From Nymphaea colorata (taxonomy: Eukaryota > Streptophyta > Magnoliopsida > Nymphaeales > Nymphaeaceae), in NCBI RefSeq assembly GCF_008831285.2, contig NC_045138.2:39795115-39859114 (forward strand): a DNA stretch of 64,000 bases. Reading direction: 5' to 3'. Both the position numbers and the translations under genes were made by a program. Under the pieces are notes generated by a model. The model was not told the origin of the DNA, ran no database searches, and worked only from the letters and a program-made list of their open reading frames with translations. This document shows, piece after piece, positions 29,701-44,500 of this stretch (position 1 is its first letter; each line of letters starts with the position of its first letter).

Positions 29701-30633
29701 ATTGACCCTGCATCACATGTGGATCCTTTCTCTTTTCCTGTTGTCTTCATGTGTGGTGGTTTAGCAGCTTTATCTGTGCTTGCTTGTCACATGCATTTTC
29801 AGTGTGAAGGCTGTTCTGGATTCAGCTTATTGTCAGCTTTGCAGATGATTGTGGCAGCCATCACTTCTTTTTCTTTTGTGATACTGTCAACTGTAATCTG
29901 ATGGGGGAAGACAGATCTCAAGAGTCATTCCCTGGGCACAAAAGGACCAACAGTTGTTTTTAGTTGGCCACATATACATGCAAGAAATGGTTACATCATT
30001 TACCTTAAAAAATGGTCCTGTTTGTTCTTTCAAAGAAGTTTTGTTTAGATATGTGAAATTCTGATTTTTTGCCAAATTCTTAAAGAGGGATAGTTGGACT
30101 AACGTATTACTTCTTGATAAACACAAATCTTCTTCCTTTTTTTTTCAAATAAAAGCAAGTAATAGTTATATGTATCCTTTGTATGGTAAATGGATCAAAT
30201 CAAAATGGGTCTTAATTGTCTTTTAACCAATCAAAATAATGATATTTGGTTACACTTTTTATCCTGCTAAATATGGATCATGTAATGCACTGTAAACGTC
30301 CTTTTATGTTGGATTTCCAATTTTCCACTTATCTTGAAAATGGTTCCAGGTACGAAATTGTTGAAGGGGATCATTTATTATGGACAGGGGTATCGAAACC
30401 TTACAGGGAAACAATACGTGCATTTCTTGTTTATTTTCAGAACCAGGTAAAGATCCATCTTGTTATCTTTTTGGAAGGAATTCGTGGTTGATTCTGTTTT
30501 CTGATGCTCCTTTGTGCTAGTTGCCAGCTCAAGTGTAAATGAAAAGGTGAATGAGAATAATATGTGTATTGCACTATTGCTTAATATTCATTCAGTTACA
30601 AGAATTCTGATATACAACTTTATTCTATGTTAA

Positions 30634-30672
<39 letters not shown>

Positions 30673-33600
30673 TTGTCAAGCAAATGATATGGGGTTTTCT
30701 TTTCTAGTTTATTGAGCAAAATCCAAAGGATCTTGATAATAGTAATTGAAATTGGAAAAGTGAATTCTTAATGCTTAATATGTTGGTCATCTCGATGTTC
30801 CACTTCGTATCCTTTTGCTCACCCTGCATTAGTAGTCGTTTGGATCATGCCCTAGTTGATTAGACCATTAGATCTTGCATGAAACTGAAAGTCATCTGAA
30901 AGCAGGCTATGTTGGTCATACCACCTTCTAGTGATGGATGCAATTGATGCAGATTTCATATGAACAAAAGTGTAAATATGTAAATAAAAATTTTAATATA
31001 AATGTCAAGTTCTATTTGCAGGTAAGTTTTCTTTTGTGCCCGAAGACTATGAGCCTTATGGTGTATATTTTTTTTGTTGTACAGATCCTTCAAAGGTCAA
31101 GTGAAGCATTTTGTTTCAAAAATGGAAGGTGCTTTATCATACAAGATCTACTTGCTTAAAAGTTTGTCATGTAATTTATGTGCTCTCTTTGATCTAATGT
31201 TGTTATTTGGTCTTATGAGTTATGAACTGTCTTTATTGCTGCGTATTTAGAACTTTTGAGTCATTTCTGATTTATTGTTTATTTTGTGCATTGATAATAG
31301 ATAGAAATTTCATATTTATTGATTGCGTTTAATTGTGTCATTACATAATATCATGTAATGAGACAAGACAAAGCTGAAATTGATTGTTATATGTCTTCCA
31401 GCCAAATCAGTTGTACTGCTCTTTCTTATTTCAAGAATGACCACATTTTTGAGATGGTTTTAGAATGAACTGTGCTAGGTATGGAAGAAATAATTTAATC
31501 TTCTCTTTACTGTCATTTTTTTCATGATTTTGATATTGTTCAATTGTTTTCATTTAATCATCTTCATCAAAATTTATTAGAATATATATGTAAATGTATT
31601 ATATGTTGGTTGATACATATTTTATATACTATATACATATTCAATATGTGCAAATGCATTTCAGTGAGCATGTATACACGCGTATGTATTTGTGAATAAA
31701 TATATAATGTATGATCGATTATTTTATAAAGTTTTTTTTTGTTATTTTATGTAATATTTCTATCTTCTATTTTTTATTTTCTGTATTTTATATTTTTTTT
31801 TGCTGCCACTATTCAAAAAAAAAAAAAAAACTAGCCATTAGCTAGCTCCAGCGGCTAGCTTTCTAGCTGTTGGAGCTAGCACAATAGCTAGCCCGTTGGC
31901 TGTCTCCTCTAAAAGAGGGCAGCTCCTTCTTTCTTATCCCTTTTGGGATTTAATCTTTCTAGGTCTTTCTTGCACTCAGATTTATTATTCAATAAAGTTC
32001 TCCTGTTGTGTGCCTTGGCACACACCAAGTGTTCATGTTTAGTTTTCATTGTGCTTTGCAATTTGGCACAATATTTCTGGTAATATTTACAAAATCATTT
32101 GGTTCTTCTATATATAGTTATTCATTCTTTTATCATCTCGTAATCATATCGTAGTTCTATTAGTCCTTTCATCTTTCGTTTATTCTAATAATCCTTTCTC
32201 TAAACTATTTTCTTCTCCTATTCTCTTGATTCTTTTCTTACCTCTTATTGCTTGTTTCGTTAATAGTTTCCTATAAGTCCAAAGGTTGTTCCTCATAGAT
32301 CTGACTGTATTCTTTGCTTGATGCATTTATTCGCAGCTTTTTGTCTTAAAAGAAGGTCCATCTCTTTGACTCTGATTCTTGGCTACCTGAATCTGAAAAC
32401 CCAATTATATGCCGATTGCCGACTTTATTAGAGCATAGTCTATGCTGACTTTATTAAAACCCATTTTATATGCATTTTTCTGTTTGTTGCAACACAGTGG
32501 TCTATGTTCATTGAGTCTCTCAAATGCTGACTTTATTAGAGGCATAGTCTATGGCTCTATGCTAATGTCTGACCTCGATGCGATTAATAAATTTCCTGCC
32601 CAACTTGTAGAATATGAGTGACACTAGTCTCATGAGAATATGCATCATGAAGGGTATCCTATATTTTTCTTGCAGTAGTATAATATATGAGCCCTTTAAC
32701 AATGTGGGGCTGTATACTAGTCATTATCCAAGACATGACAGTATCGTTGTCCTCTTCCCAAATGACATGTTTTCCTGTCTTTTGAATGGCCTCCACTTCC
32801 AACAAAATATGTTTTTTCTAATGTCCAGGCATAGGCATCATGAATATGTATGACCACATTGCATAATTTGTATCATCTAGTTTCATAGAAGACCCATACG
32901 AAAATTGTTTGGTGAAAACTTTATATTTGCCCAAGACTTCCATCTTTTGTTCACTGGATTGAATTTGAGAATCTGCCATGTTTCTCCTGCATTGAATATA
33001 TGGTCTCAAAACAGGGCATTACACAACCAAATCAAATTAAATTTTCTGCCACTAGAGAGGAGACAACTCTAATTTTAACCTCTATGAGAGTATGCTGCAC
33101 ATCAATAATATACTGCAAACAGGACAACATGCCAATACCCCTTATATGATACCTTTTCACAATTTTGAATTAATCATTAGATCTGATTAAAAGGTCACAA
33201 TCAGTTTCACTGAAACAAAGAGTTAAATCTTTTAACACCAGAAAGCTTTAGCAACAAATCAAATTGCATTTCAGTCGTTATCAGGCAACATCAGATCTGA
33301 TTCCGCACCAAAAAAAATCACAAGATCCAATTTTCCTCATATATCAAATCTGATCTGATTCCTTAACAGAATCTGATTTTCACGGCAAAAGGAACCTCAG
33401 TACACAGTATCATTGTTTATATGTATCCAACTACCTCGATCAGATTCTGCATCCCAAAGAAAGATTTTCCATTTAGACTTCCATGATCACAACAGATATT
33501 TCAGGCAGACCTCCATGACCACAGCAGAAAATCACATTTCATATCAAAAAAAATTTCTTCCAATGAGGCGCCCACAGCCACAGTGAAGGACAATTCAAAC

Positions 33601-34130
33601 ATAACTTTCGCCTCACCAGCAGGATATACCATCCTGGATCTTTTGGTTTACATCGACCAGATTGGAAGCACACCTCTCAGGTTTTATTTAGACTATTCAT
33701 AGTTACAGCAAGAGATCTGTTTGTGAAACTGAAGCATAAACCGAACGCCCTTGGTCAAGTTTATTGAATATCTGAATTTGATCAAATTCCTGCGGGAGAT
33801 CGATCTTCAACATCGACAATGATGGTTCTTCCAGCAGAAGACAGTGTCCCTTCGTTCAAATCTAGTTTATGTGTGTAGGTTCATCACCTGCTTTGATACC
33901 ATGTTGAAGTCCATGAAAAGGAAGAGATAAGAAGGTAGAGGGAGAAGGAGAAAGAGATGGGAGAATGAAAAAAGAGAGGGAGAAAGATTCTATTTTGTCG
34001 CATTAAATATAATCCCAACTCAAAAGGGATAGGTAATAAATTACAAATAGGTCCACCATAATTAAAAAAAATAAAAAGAAACTTGAAAAGATAATCAGAG
34101 ATTCAGAATTACAAATAGCCCCCCTCATAC

Positions 34131-34219
<89 letters not shown>

Positions 34220-37200
34220 CAAATTATTGGTCCTCAGTACTAGCAAATGACAGATACTACCTAAATAATGACATAACCTCAGGGAAAATAAAATATGAAG
34301 ATGCTGTCATGAAAGACCAAATGACAATTCCTTACTAGCTAAAGTCAAAAGGCAATCAACAACATTGAACAATTGAGTAGTATGCACATATTAGGCACAT
34401 AATTAACCAACGGATGGTTAACATCAAATTATTTAGCACCAAAGGATGGAGTTCCAGCGCCATAGTGTATTGAATAGTCTTAACATGATCAGTCCCCTTT
34501 TTACAAGAGAAGGAGAGATCAGCATTGTTGAAGTAATCATGATCATTAAAAAAGTCAATAGTAAGGTTATCCTTTTCTCTTCTAGTTTTAGGGAAAAAAC
34601 GTTCTTCTGGTTTTATATTGATGGCAAGATATGCTAATTGTTTTTTTTTTTCTTGAGGACACAATAGGTCTATTTGTGTACTATAGAGAAGCTTCCTGAA
34701 TTTGATTTTGTAATTTCATGTGATTTTTTGTTCTATATTTGCTGGTTACTAAAGTAGGAATTTTTTTGTAGTATCGGGAATTTTTTCTTTGCTGGAGCAC
34801 GGATATTCTTTCAATCCTTAGATGCGGCAATATTTTTATTTTCTCGTGTCTCACATATTCCCACAGAAAGCCTTGTTCTTCCGGTAATAACCACCAATGA
34901 TCGACTTACCTTGGGCTGTGAATTGTGGGTATGTGATCTCTTACTCTTTTCTTGGACAAGATTATGAAAGAAAACCCTCTGTGGAGATTATTATAATACG
35001 TTACTGGAACAATTCTTTTATTTCTAGTGTCTGTTCTTGTTTTTAGGAGTTAAAAAGACCTGACTGATTTGATTTTTTTTTCCCCTTTCAAAGGATGGAA
35101 CTGTAATAAGAGGCCAAAATGAGATCTCTCATCCAGCAAACAGTCAAATTGATACTGTAATTAAGGTCTTCTTTTGTTTTCCATCTCGTTCTTCTCCCCT
35201 TTTGTTTGATGCCTAAAGATGTTAGTTTTATTGAAATGTCTAGCAAAAACCTCCATTATTGAGTGCATTCATTGATGATTGTTTGTGTCAAATATGGACT
35301 AATGGTAAAGATCATGATTTGCAGTTGGAATAGCTCTACTGCTTTACATGCCGTTTGATATTTTAAGGCATAGCCACACTGTTCCACCATTAATATCTTT
35401 TAGTTTTTTTCTTGACAAAAATGGCCTAAGTTCTAACAGATTTGAATTGCCTGCTTTGGCATATTTTATAACTCTGAACAGCTGAACTCTCATACATATG
35501 TCAATGGATATTGTTTAGTTTGAAGAATGATGTAGTAACAAAATGTAAAGGCATGGATACAACTAGAAAGTCCTGTACTTGTGTGTGTGTGTGCCTATTG
35601 TGGATACATGTCCTTGTGCCGTGCATTTCTGACGTGGGAGCCATGGGTTTGGGTGGACTGGGGTGTGTGTTTTTGTGTGCAAATGTGTGTGGATTTCTAA
35701 CAAATGGATAATGGAACTGAGTGCAAGATGTTCCTTAGTCCTTGGTCTCTGTGTTTGCTTTTCCACATATTGATAAATAAAACGAATTGCTAGTTAAAAT
35801 TTTTATTTGTTTATGCAGTCTATCACCAAATAACCTGTTTGTCTATGGGTAAGACTTCAGAATCTATTGTCTTCCTTAAGCATAAATTAGCTTATGCAGT
35901 TGTCGTTGTCCAATCTTGCAAAAGAGATTCAAAAGCTTAACTTAATCTATGTTTGTTGTTGTTTCTTCAGCTTACATCCAAGCAGCGTCATACATCGCGA
36001 GATTTTTGAAAATCTCATGATATTTTATGAGAAAATCAAATAAAACCAAAAAATTGGAAAAATATCGTGAGAGTTTGAAGATCTCACCAAAAATGAAAAT
36101 CTCGCTATTTTTTTGAGATTTTCCTGATATTTTAATATTTTTATCTTTTTGCAATTTATTTTTTTTATGGTTTTTTATTTAATTTTTACAAATTGCCAAA
36201 TTTTCTCAAGGAGAACAACTTTGCAGAAAAATGCTCAAGAAAAACCTCACCAAGTTTTTCCTGAGAATGACATTTGTGACAATGCATCCATGCTATGTAA
36301 TTTACTCATAACTTGATCGATCGATGCAATTAAGCTAATGAAGGAGGCAGGAGTAGTTTCTGTTAGATTTTCTGTTTTTTGTGTGTTGTGAACCTTAGAA
36401 AATAATTTTTGAACATGTCCATAGAGGCTTTGTCACTTTGTCAGATGGGTGTGGGTACAAGTGCTGGTATTGGTGTTGGTAGGGGTAAGAGTCTGGAGCA
36501 ATTTTAGAAAACTTGGGTACTAGGACATGGCTGTATACACACACAGACATACATGTGAAATTTATAAAAGATAACACAGATATACTAGACAACGTTGGAT
36601 ATTTTATGAACACTCAGCAAATCTGGTAGCATAAATCTGACAGATCTGATACATACACAAGAAAAATTAAATAATTCACTGAACATACAAATTTGTCACA
36701 AATCTGAACAGGCAATTGAAGAAAGGATACAAGACTGAAAAAGCTTACTGGAGAAGAGTGTCTTCACTCCAGGAACTTGGCACCTTGCTGGAGAAGGTTT
36801 CTGGCAATCAAAGATAGCTTGGACCATGTTCTTGCAGGTAGCACACAGTACCAAAACAGCCTCAACTTTGGTCAAAGGCTGTTTACTGTGTATATATACA
36901 GTGAACTAAAAAAGACCTTAAATTTTGGATGATTTTGGACTTGATCAAAATTGACCAAGTCCAAAATTTGACTGACTTGGCCTTGTTTTTTGTTTACACA
37001 CCCAACATGGTCAAAGCCACACCCAAGGCATGTCCAAACCCACACCCATACTTGTGTCATGTCGTGTAGGCACAGGTACCCTGCCCTTTTGCAATTGTCC
37101 TTGTTACATAGGGTTGCCAACTTGCCATGATATATAGAGTAATAGAACTATAGAAGAACTTGAAAAAAGGTTCACTCATGAAGACTTGGAGTACTGTCTA

Positions 37201-38514
37201 TTTTAAGTGTGTAAACATGAATACCTTAGTGCTTTTGATGTAATAACAGTAGGATGAAGAGTTTATATAAATGTTTGATTACTCCAGGCCTTTTATGTCC
37301 CTTTCAGTTTTTTTTTTTTTGGTTATAAATATCAACATTAAAAACATGGTTGCTGCCTTCTACGTATTTTTGATATGTTTACATTAAATACTGTGGCTGC
37401 TTTTGTTATTTCTGTTATTGCATTTAAATTTCTTTCCTAGCCACCTGCCTGGCAGGCTAGCACCTTGATTATAGTCTATTACTCTTATATTTCGATTAGT
37501 TGACATCATGGCTATGTTTTCTAATCGTTCTTCCACATTACATGCAGTATTAGATCTCCTTCATACATTTATGCTAAAATAACAACCTGGTTCACACAGA
37601 TAGCATAATGGGTTACTTATGAGCATTGTTGGAAAAGAAATAAAAGGTTTTTACTATTGCATAGACAATGAAGAATTTTGAGCACAAATTCTTCTTTAGT
37701 TCGTTCCTTGTTTTGTTTGATATATCTGAGGTGCATTATCTAGTTCCTTGCATGGCCTTCCCATGTTTGTGAATGATTATCTTCTTTCTTGATAGCTGTA
37801 CTACACTTGCAGAACTAGTGGAGAACGGCATGCTATAAACATTTTTTCTGCAAACACTATTAGTATATTCTGAGTTCCTTTCTTGAATTTTTAGCATTCC
37901 AAAAGTTCTTTCTGTATTTCAAACTAACAAGATTAGGTATACATTTTTTTTCTCCAGTGTGGCTCATTAATCCCATCACTTCCATCAAGAATAAAACGGG
38001 TGTTCTACTTATCAAGTGAGGGAAATAATCTATTACATGAAGTAAGTTGAAGTTATTTTTAATCTAGTTCTTGCTATTATTGTTATTTCTTTTCTTGCGC
38101 TGGTTCCTTTCGATGGAATGGAAAACAACAGAACTGTATGGCGAAAAGCATCGAGTTATTTCTTTATCATGTTTATACTTATTTATCCTGGATATATATT
38201 TTCTCACATGGACGTGCTATTTCTGGCCAAGGGTTCTATTCCAGGTTTATATTTCTGAAAGATTTGCTGGTGTTCTTTCATTATTATTGAGTCATTAACT
38301 GAATAGATTAGGCTGTTTATTCCTACACCTAGAGAATGTCTGTTTTGAAACAGAAAGTTAGGACGTCATGGTTTTTCCTTATTCAACACGGGAAAGTGGA
38401 TTGTCTTGTATGGTAGTTAATTGTTCTTGGTCCATTCTTGAATTCTTTACCTTTTCACATGATAGGTTGGAAACTCTTGTAGTCTTGTTTTTGTGTCTAT
38501 GTATTTTGCCATTA

Positions 38515-38547
<33 letters not shown>

Positions 38548-41500
38548 GAATAGGATTCTCTCTCTCTCTCTCCCCCCTGATTTTTCATGACCTACCTGGA
38601 AAATGTGTACTTTATTCCCCTCAGATCTTGTTTTCTTAATATTTTCCATCTTATGGACTCATGAATGAACTTTAAGACTCGGGAACAATATTTCAGTTTG
38701 TTGGGGGTATTTTATCATCAATTAACATATCTAGTTTGCCATGACTTACCTGCATTTATTATACTTTGATTCTCTCTGATCTTGTTTTTCTTAATATTTT
38801 CCACCTTGCTGACACAGTGCAGGATGGGACTACTTAGGTATTTTTGAATTGATCTATGTAAAGTTTTTCTAAAATACTGGGATGGTATTTCAGTTGCTTG
38901 CTAACTTTTCGTTAATGAATTGCTTGTCAAGCCATAAAAAAAATTCAGTTACTTTTTTATTTATTGACAACGACCTGTTAAAATTATGCCTTAAGAGTTT
39001 ACCCTAGAAGTGCTTGCTGACATGTCATCCATTTGATTCTGTATTGGAAACTAGATGAAATTGCATGGGCTCAGTATGTTTTTAATAAAAATGCCAAGGA
39101 GCTTTCTGTTTGAAGAAATTACCTTTTGCAACTGTACTATCTAAGAGCATATATTGTTGTGTGGCTGTGTGCAAAGCTCTACGGTTTATTTGCCAGCAAA
39201 TGTTATACTAAAAGTTTTTTCACCTAAACTGCATTTAAAAAGCTGGATCAGTCGATCTTGACTGGGATTGCACTAAAATAAACCAATAGAAGTTTTCACC
39301 CTCAAATTCCCTTGCTTACAAGGGCCATGCATGGGCAGACAGTTTGAGCCTGACTTGGCCTGTTGTCAGTCAGAGAAGCTTGATTAACGTGTGTCCAATG
39401 AACATGCTGGTCATTCAATTAGGTTGTCGTAGACTGTTCAGCCTGTCTAGCGATTTTGCAGATTATTGAACCAGCACAACCTTTAGGTGGGATGGGTCAA
39501 TCAGACCATGGATCAGCTGAAATATGGGTTGACCAGTTTGTTGCCCACCCTGGTTTATATGAACCTCTAAGCATCTGACCTTGAGATTTTGCAAAAATAA
39601 GGGCATGAGTTATTGACACTGTTAGGTTCTGTAAGGATCAACAAACACTGGTGGAGGCTGTGACCTGCTTTTCAAATTACTACCCTTGCCAGTGAATTGC
39701 AAAGTTATGATAAATGAACTGTTCTCTTGAGTGCCTCTGCAAATGGTCATGGATGATGATAGCTTTCATGGTTCAATCACATTTGGGAACCTATGTTATT
39801 TTAGTAAAAAGATTTTACTGGATTTACCCTTTCTAGGATGTACTGTTGGAGTTTGATTAAGCTGTTTGGTTATTCTTAGTTCTTACTGCCTTTTATCATT
39901 TCATGTCAGATACCTACAAGTTGCATGAAAAGTTACTCTTAAGCATGTTTTTCTTGTTGTGAAGGTATTTCCCAATGTCAACCCTATGGTTCTGGAGCAG
40001 TTAAGAAAAGTGGACTGTATAATTTATGCTATGGGCTCTTTATTTACATCAGTTTGCCCATCATTGGTAATTCCAGACCCGCTGTTGTGTTATGGTTCTT
40101 ATTATCATGATGATGTGAATTTAGTTTGCTGGTGTTCTTGTATTTTCTTTCACTTCCTATATTTGATTGAGATGTCAATTTTTAAATTTGTTACTTCATA
40201 TTTTAAAATATTCTTAAATTCAATTAAGGCTCGTTTAATAGCAAGCATTAAGATTGGAAATGAATCTAGCTGCATGTGTTTTTTGCTAAGTTTGGCTTGT
40301 CTCAATAGGCTTTTAACGTTTTTCCTGCAAAGCTAGAAACAATAAACTTAGGCTTCCAATAATAAAAAAGAAGAACAAAATATATAAGCAAAATAAAAAA
40401 TATTCTTTAAGAAACTTGCAAAAATATTGTGATATTACCATAATGATCCTATTCATTTCTTGATACATATTGTGTATGCGTTAAGTTATATTTCAGTTAT
40501 TTTAATAAGTTGCTGATTTAGTGGAGGACGAGTGCAAGGGGAAGATTAAGTTACTACACAGCCAATGGAATTGGGAAAGTCTATTTTTTTTGGAGTTATT
40601 GGCGTCTTTGGTTGAGATTATTTGTAACATTAAGGGCGAAGTAAGTTTAGGTGTGAATAGAACTGATAATCTTTTTAAGTGTCAGGATTTAGTGGACAAG
40701 CATATAAGGAGGATAGTTTATTAGTTTTGATAGGATTTCTCCAAAAAAACAGATTAGTCCAAGCTATTTATTTTCTTAGAAGCCTTGTGCCAGTAATGTG
40801 ATGTTTGTATACAAATTTGCAAGTTTATGTATTTTGGAGATATTTAGCTTTTGTATAGATTTGATTTTTTAAGTGCAATCTTGGATACCATTCTTATTGT
40901 GCGATTACATTTTGTGCAATTTTGCATATGTATGATTGAACGTTTCACTTATGGCCTTTTTTTGATGGATTTCAGATGTCCCTCTTGTAGGTATTGCACG
41001 GGGTTGGGGAGATAATTTCTTCCAGATCATGTCTGAAGGTCAAGCCCTTTTTATAAACCTGATACTCTTTTGTGAAGTCTCTTGAACTGCCTAACTGGTG
41101 CTGAATTGGATTTTCTTTTGTTCACGTTTCATAGTCTACTGCTAGCATGGGTTTTCTTGAACCTTTTTGCCTCCCATTAAAATATTCTTCAATACAGTGA
41201 TTTTTGGCTATTCTTCCCGCAATGGCCTCTCTTCTGCTGACAAAATTCATCTGCATGATTTCTTTCACGTGTAGGTGCTTATGCTGAATGGTTCTCATGA
41301 TAGAGAAACTGCTGGGTTATCTGCTTCCGGATTTGTGACAGCGATCACTGATGCTTTAAACCATACACACGGGAATCCTCTTAAGCATCTCAATAATCTT
41401 GTATGTTAGGTCATGCTTAAGTGCAATACCGTTATGCTCATACTGCCTTTCATGCTTTTATTTCCATTATATCTGACAATTCTTATAGTTCTTTGTTCTT

Positions 41501-44500
41501 TTTTCTCATGTCTTACAAAGTTTTCTGATGGCATAATTGGGAAGTGTATACTTTTTTTCATTAGATAGGGCAGACTAGGCAATGCATTGTTAAGGGACTT
41601 GTTATTTCATTGATATTGGACCTGGTTCAGTTATGGATCTAATTTCTGTTGTTTGCAATTAAAGTGTTTGCATATGCATATTTGAAAATATCCAATATGT
41701 CTGAGGGTGTTCTTGTAAATGTTCCTATTACGGTGTCCCCCCTTTTTATTAATCCAAGTTCCACCACATCAAATCTATTGAGAAGTGTGGTTTCAATCTC
41801 CTTTCTCTTTTCAATCCTTACATAATACAACTTATAAACCTTATAAACCTTTTTCTTACGCCATTTCTTGTTTTCATTGGTTCTTTCATGATTTACCCCT
41901 ATAGACTTGATAATATTTGGATGTAATTATTAGATCTCTAAAAGGCAGTGCAAGATATTTCATAAGCAGCAATTTTTTCATGATACGATACTAGACATGA
42001 ACAAGGACACATTACTACACTAGCATGTTGCAAAACTAGGAAACTGTAATACAGTGCCCTCTGTACATTGTGTTCCAATTATATTTCCTTTGTTAAAGTT
42101 TGATCTCTCCATTTTTTTTAAGGCAGATAAAATTTTCTATAGTGTCCCTTATCCACATTTGATGGAATAATGAATGTCATTACCACTTCCATGAGCACTT
42201 CTTTTTACTTGCAAGAATTTCCTGATTGCAAAATTCTTCTGATGTTGCAGCCTGACGCATATGTTAATGCCCTTTTAGTGCCGAAGGATGGTGAGGTTAC
42301 TGTTGATATTGATTGCTTGGCTACTCAAGGAATCTTCCATGTGGTAAATAATCCCTCTTTGTAGTTGTTTTTTCTAAATCTTGATTGGTATATCGATATG
42401 ACTATGTGATTGCACCATGGTGCTACTGTACCGTATTACTGTGTTACTGTTTCAAAACTGCACAATGATGCCACTTTGATATAGCCACCATACACGTCCT
42501 ATATTCCTTTTTTTTGGGGATCAATGGTATTTTTTTCTGCTCAACAGCGTCCATATTCAATGTGAAAAGAAATTGTTTCCTACAAAAACAAAGGAACACT
42601 TGTCAAAAACAAGCAGGTCCTTCTTATTGGTTAGCATTTTCCATATGCATTCTTATGTTGCTTTTTGATAGGAAAAATCTGCCTAAACTTTGGTTTTAAA
42701 TTTTCCGAGAGGAATTCTCTGCATTATTACTGTTCAAGTGAACTTGGGTATCATGCCCCAAGATTGACGTTAACAGATTAGTTATTAATCTTTTTAGTGC
42801 TAGGACCTGGGACTTTGATATTCCCAATATGCTTAGATGTGCAGACCTAATGAAAAATATTATACTAAATCACTGGTCAGCATCTTACTGCTGGTTTTTC
42901 ATTCCTCGTGTTCCCTATTTAATTGATGCTTTCAAAATGAATGGTGTCTATTAGTTTAACTAGCAGGCTAGGCTTTTGTCTCTAAGCCTGGGTCTTCGTG
43001 GTTACTTGGCCCTGTCTTGATCACTTGCACTTATTATTGTGTAATGATCCACAAAACACTGGTGTGCATATCTATGAATGAAGAAGCTAAGTAATCGGTT
43101 GTTTGGGTGTCAAGTTATTTAAGTCTGCTTTCTGATAAACATATGAAAGGAGAAAACCAGCCATTATAAGAGAAGCATGGTCCTTGATCTGACCGAGGTA
43201 GAACCCTGTTTTGAAAAACTAGTGGACTTGTGTCTCTTTTTCCATTCAGCATGAGGAGAAAGGGGATGGTTATTGGAGTAGGAGGAGAACGTGCATCTCT
43301 TTGTTTCATTGTGACCAGGAAATTTGAGAGGAAAATCTTTAATTTCTGGCCTGCTGGAGTCAACCTGAGTGTGCATTCATGTGAGTAGATGAATTGAAGG
43401 GGAAAAAGTGGAGATAAGTCTGAACAGATTCTGATAGATAAGGAAGGTGGCTGCTGGCCCTTGCAGGTGTTATCAAATTATCTCAATTTAATTGTAAGTC
43501 ATTACAAATAACGAAATCTATAAGTGGATGAAAATGCTACCTTAATGATCCAATTGGCCTAGTACCATATGTTTTCTTTTCTTTTTGCTTTATAGAATTT
43601 TACCTATATGCAATAGAATATTTATTTCTAGAAGGAATTGTACTTTCTGCCAGTTTATGATGCACACAGTCGTGGAGCCACATATGGGCAGGTGCTCACA
43701 CTTAAGATATGAGAGTTTCTGAATGAGTGACCCAGGCCAATTTTTCTGGCTCCACCACTGGACTCATGCTTTCACACAGACTATACACCTTGAGTGATGG
43801 TGGTTATTTATTTATTTTACCATGTTCTTTATTTCCATGTTCTTTATTTCATATTATCTACCAAAATTAGTACATAAAGGAAGGAAGAAAATAAATGCTG
43901 CATCCCATTATTTTCGGGTGAGCGGGGAAGACCCACTGCTCGACAGAGAGCCGAACCTTCCACCCAATCCCTTGTCTCCCTAGGTTGCACCCCATTATTT
44001 GTTGCACATGGATATGATTATGATTATCATAGCCTTGTATTTAATTAATTTTCTAATTGTGCATGTTTTATCCTTTCCTTCTTTCTAGTGGTGTCATTTT
44101 TCTTTTATGCATACTCTGCTAACCTTCAATATTTAACTATCCTTGGTATTCATTGCCTATCTTCATAGGTCCATACAATCTAAATTCTAAGGCCACTTTA
44201 TTGCTGAATCATTTCTTTTGGAAGTTTCAATATTCAGACCTTATATTCTGACTGTAGCTTAATATTGTCTATGGAATGGCAACGTTGTCTTTTCTTAGGA
44301 AAAAAAAAAAGAAAAAGAAACACGGCCTTATGCATCTCTCCTTAGAACTTCAGGCCTCTTGACAAAAGATCATTGGATTGTTTATATGTTCAGTAGTGAA
44401 CCTATGTGTGAAATTGTCGCTTGCTTAATTCTCTAACCTCTTTTTCTTGCCATCCTTAATAGATACATTAAAATCAAGGAAACCCATATGCTATTTTCCT

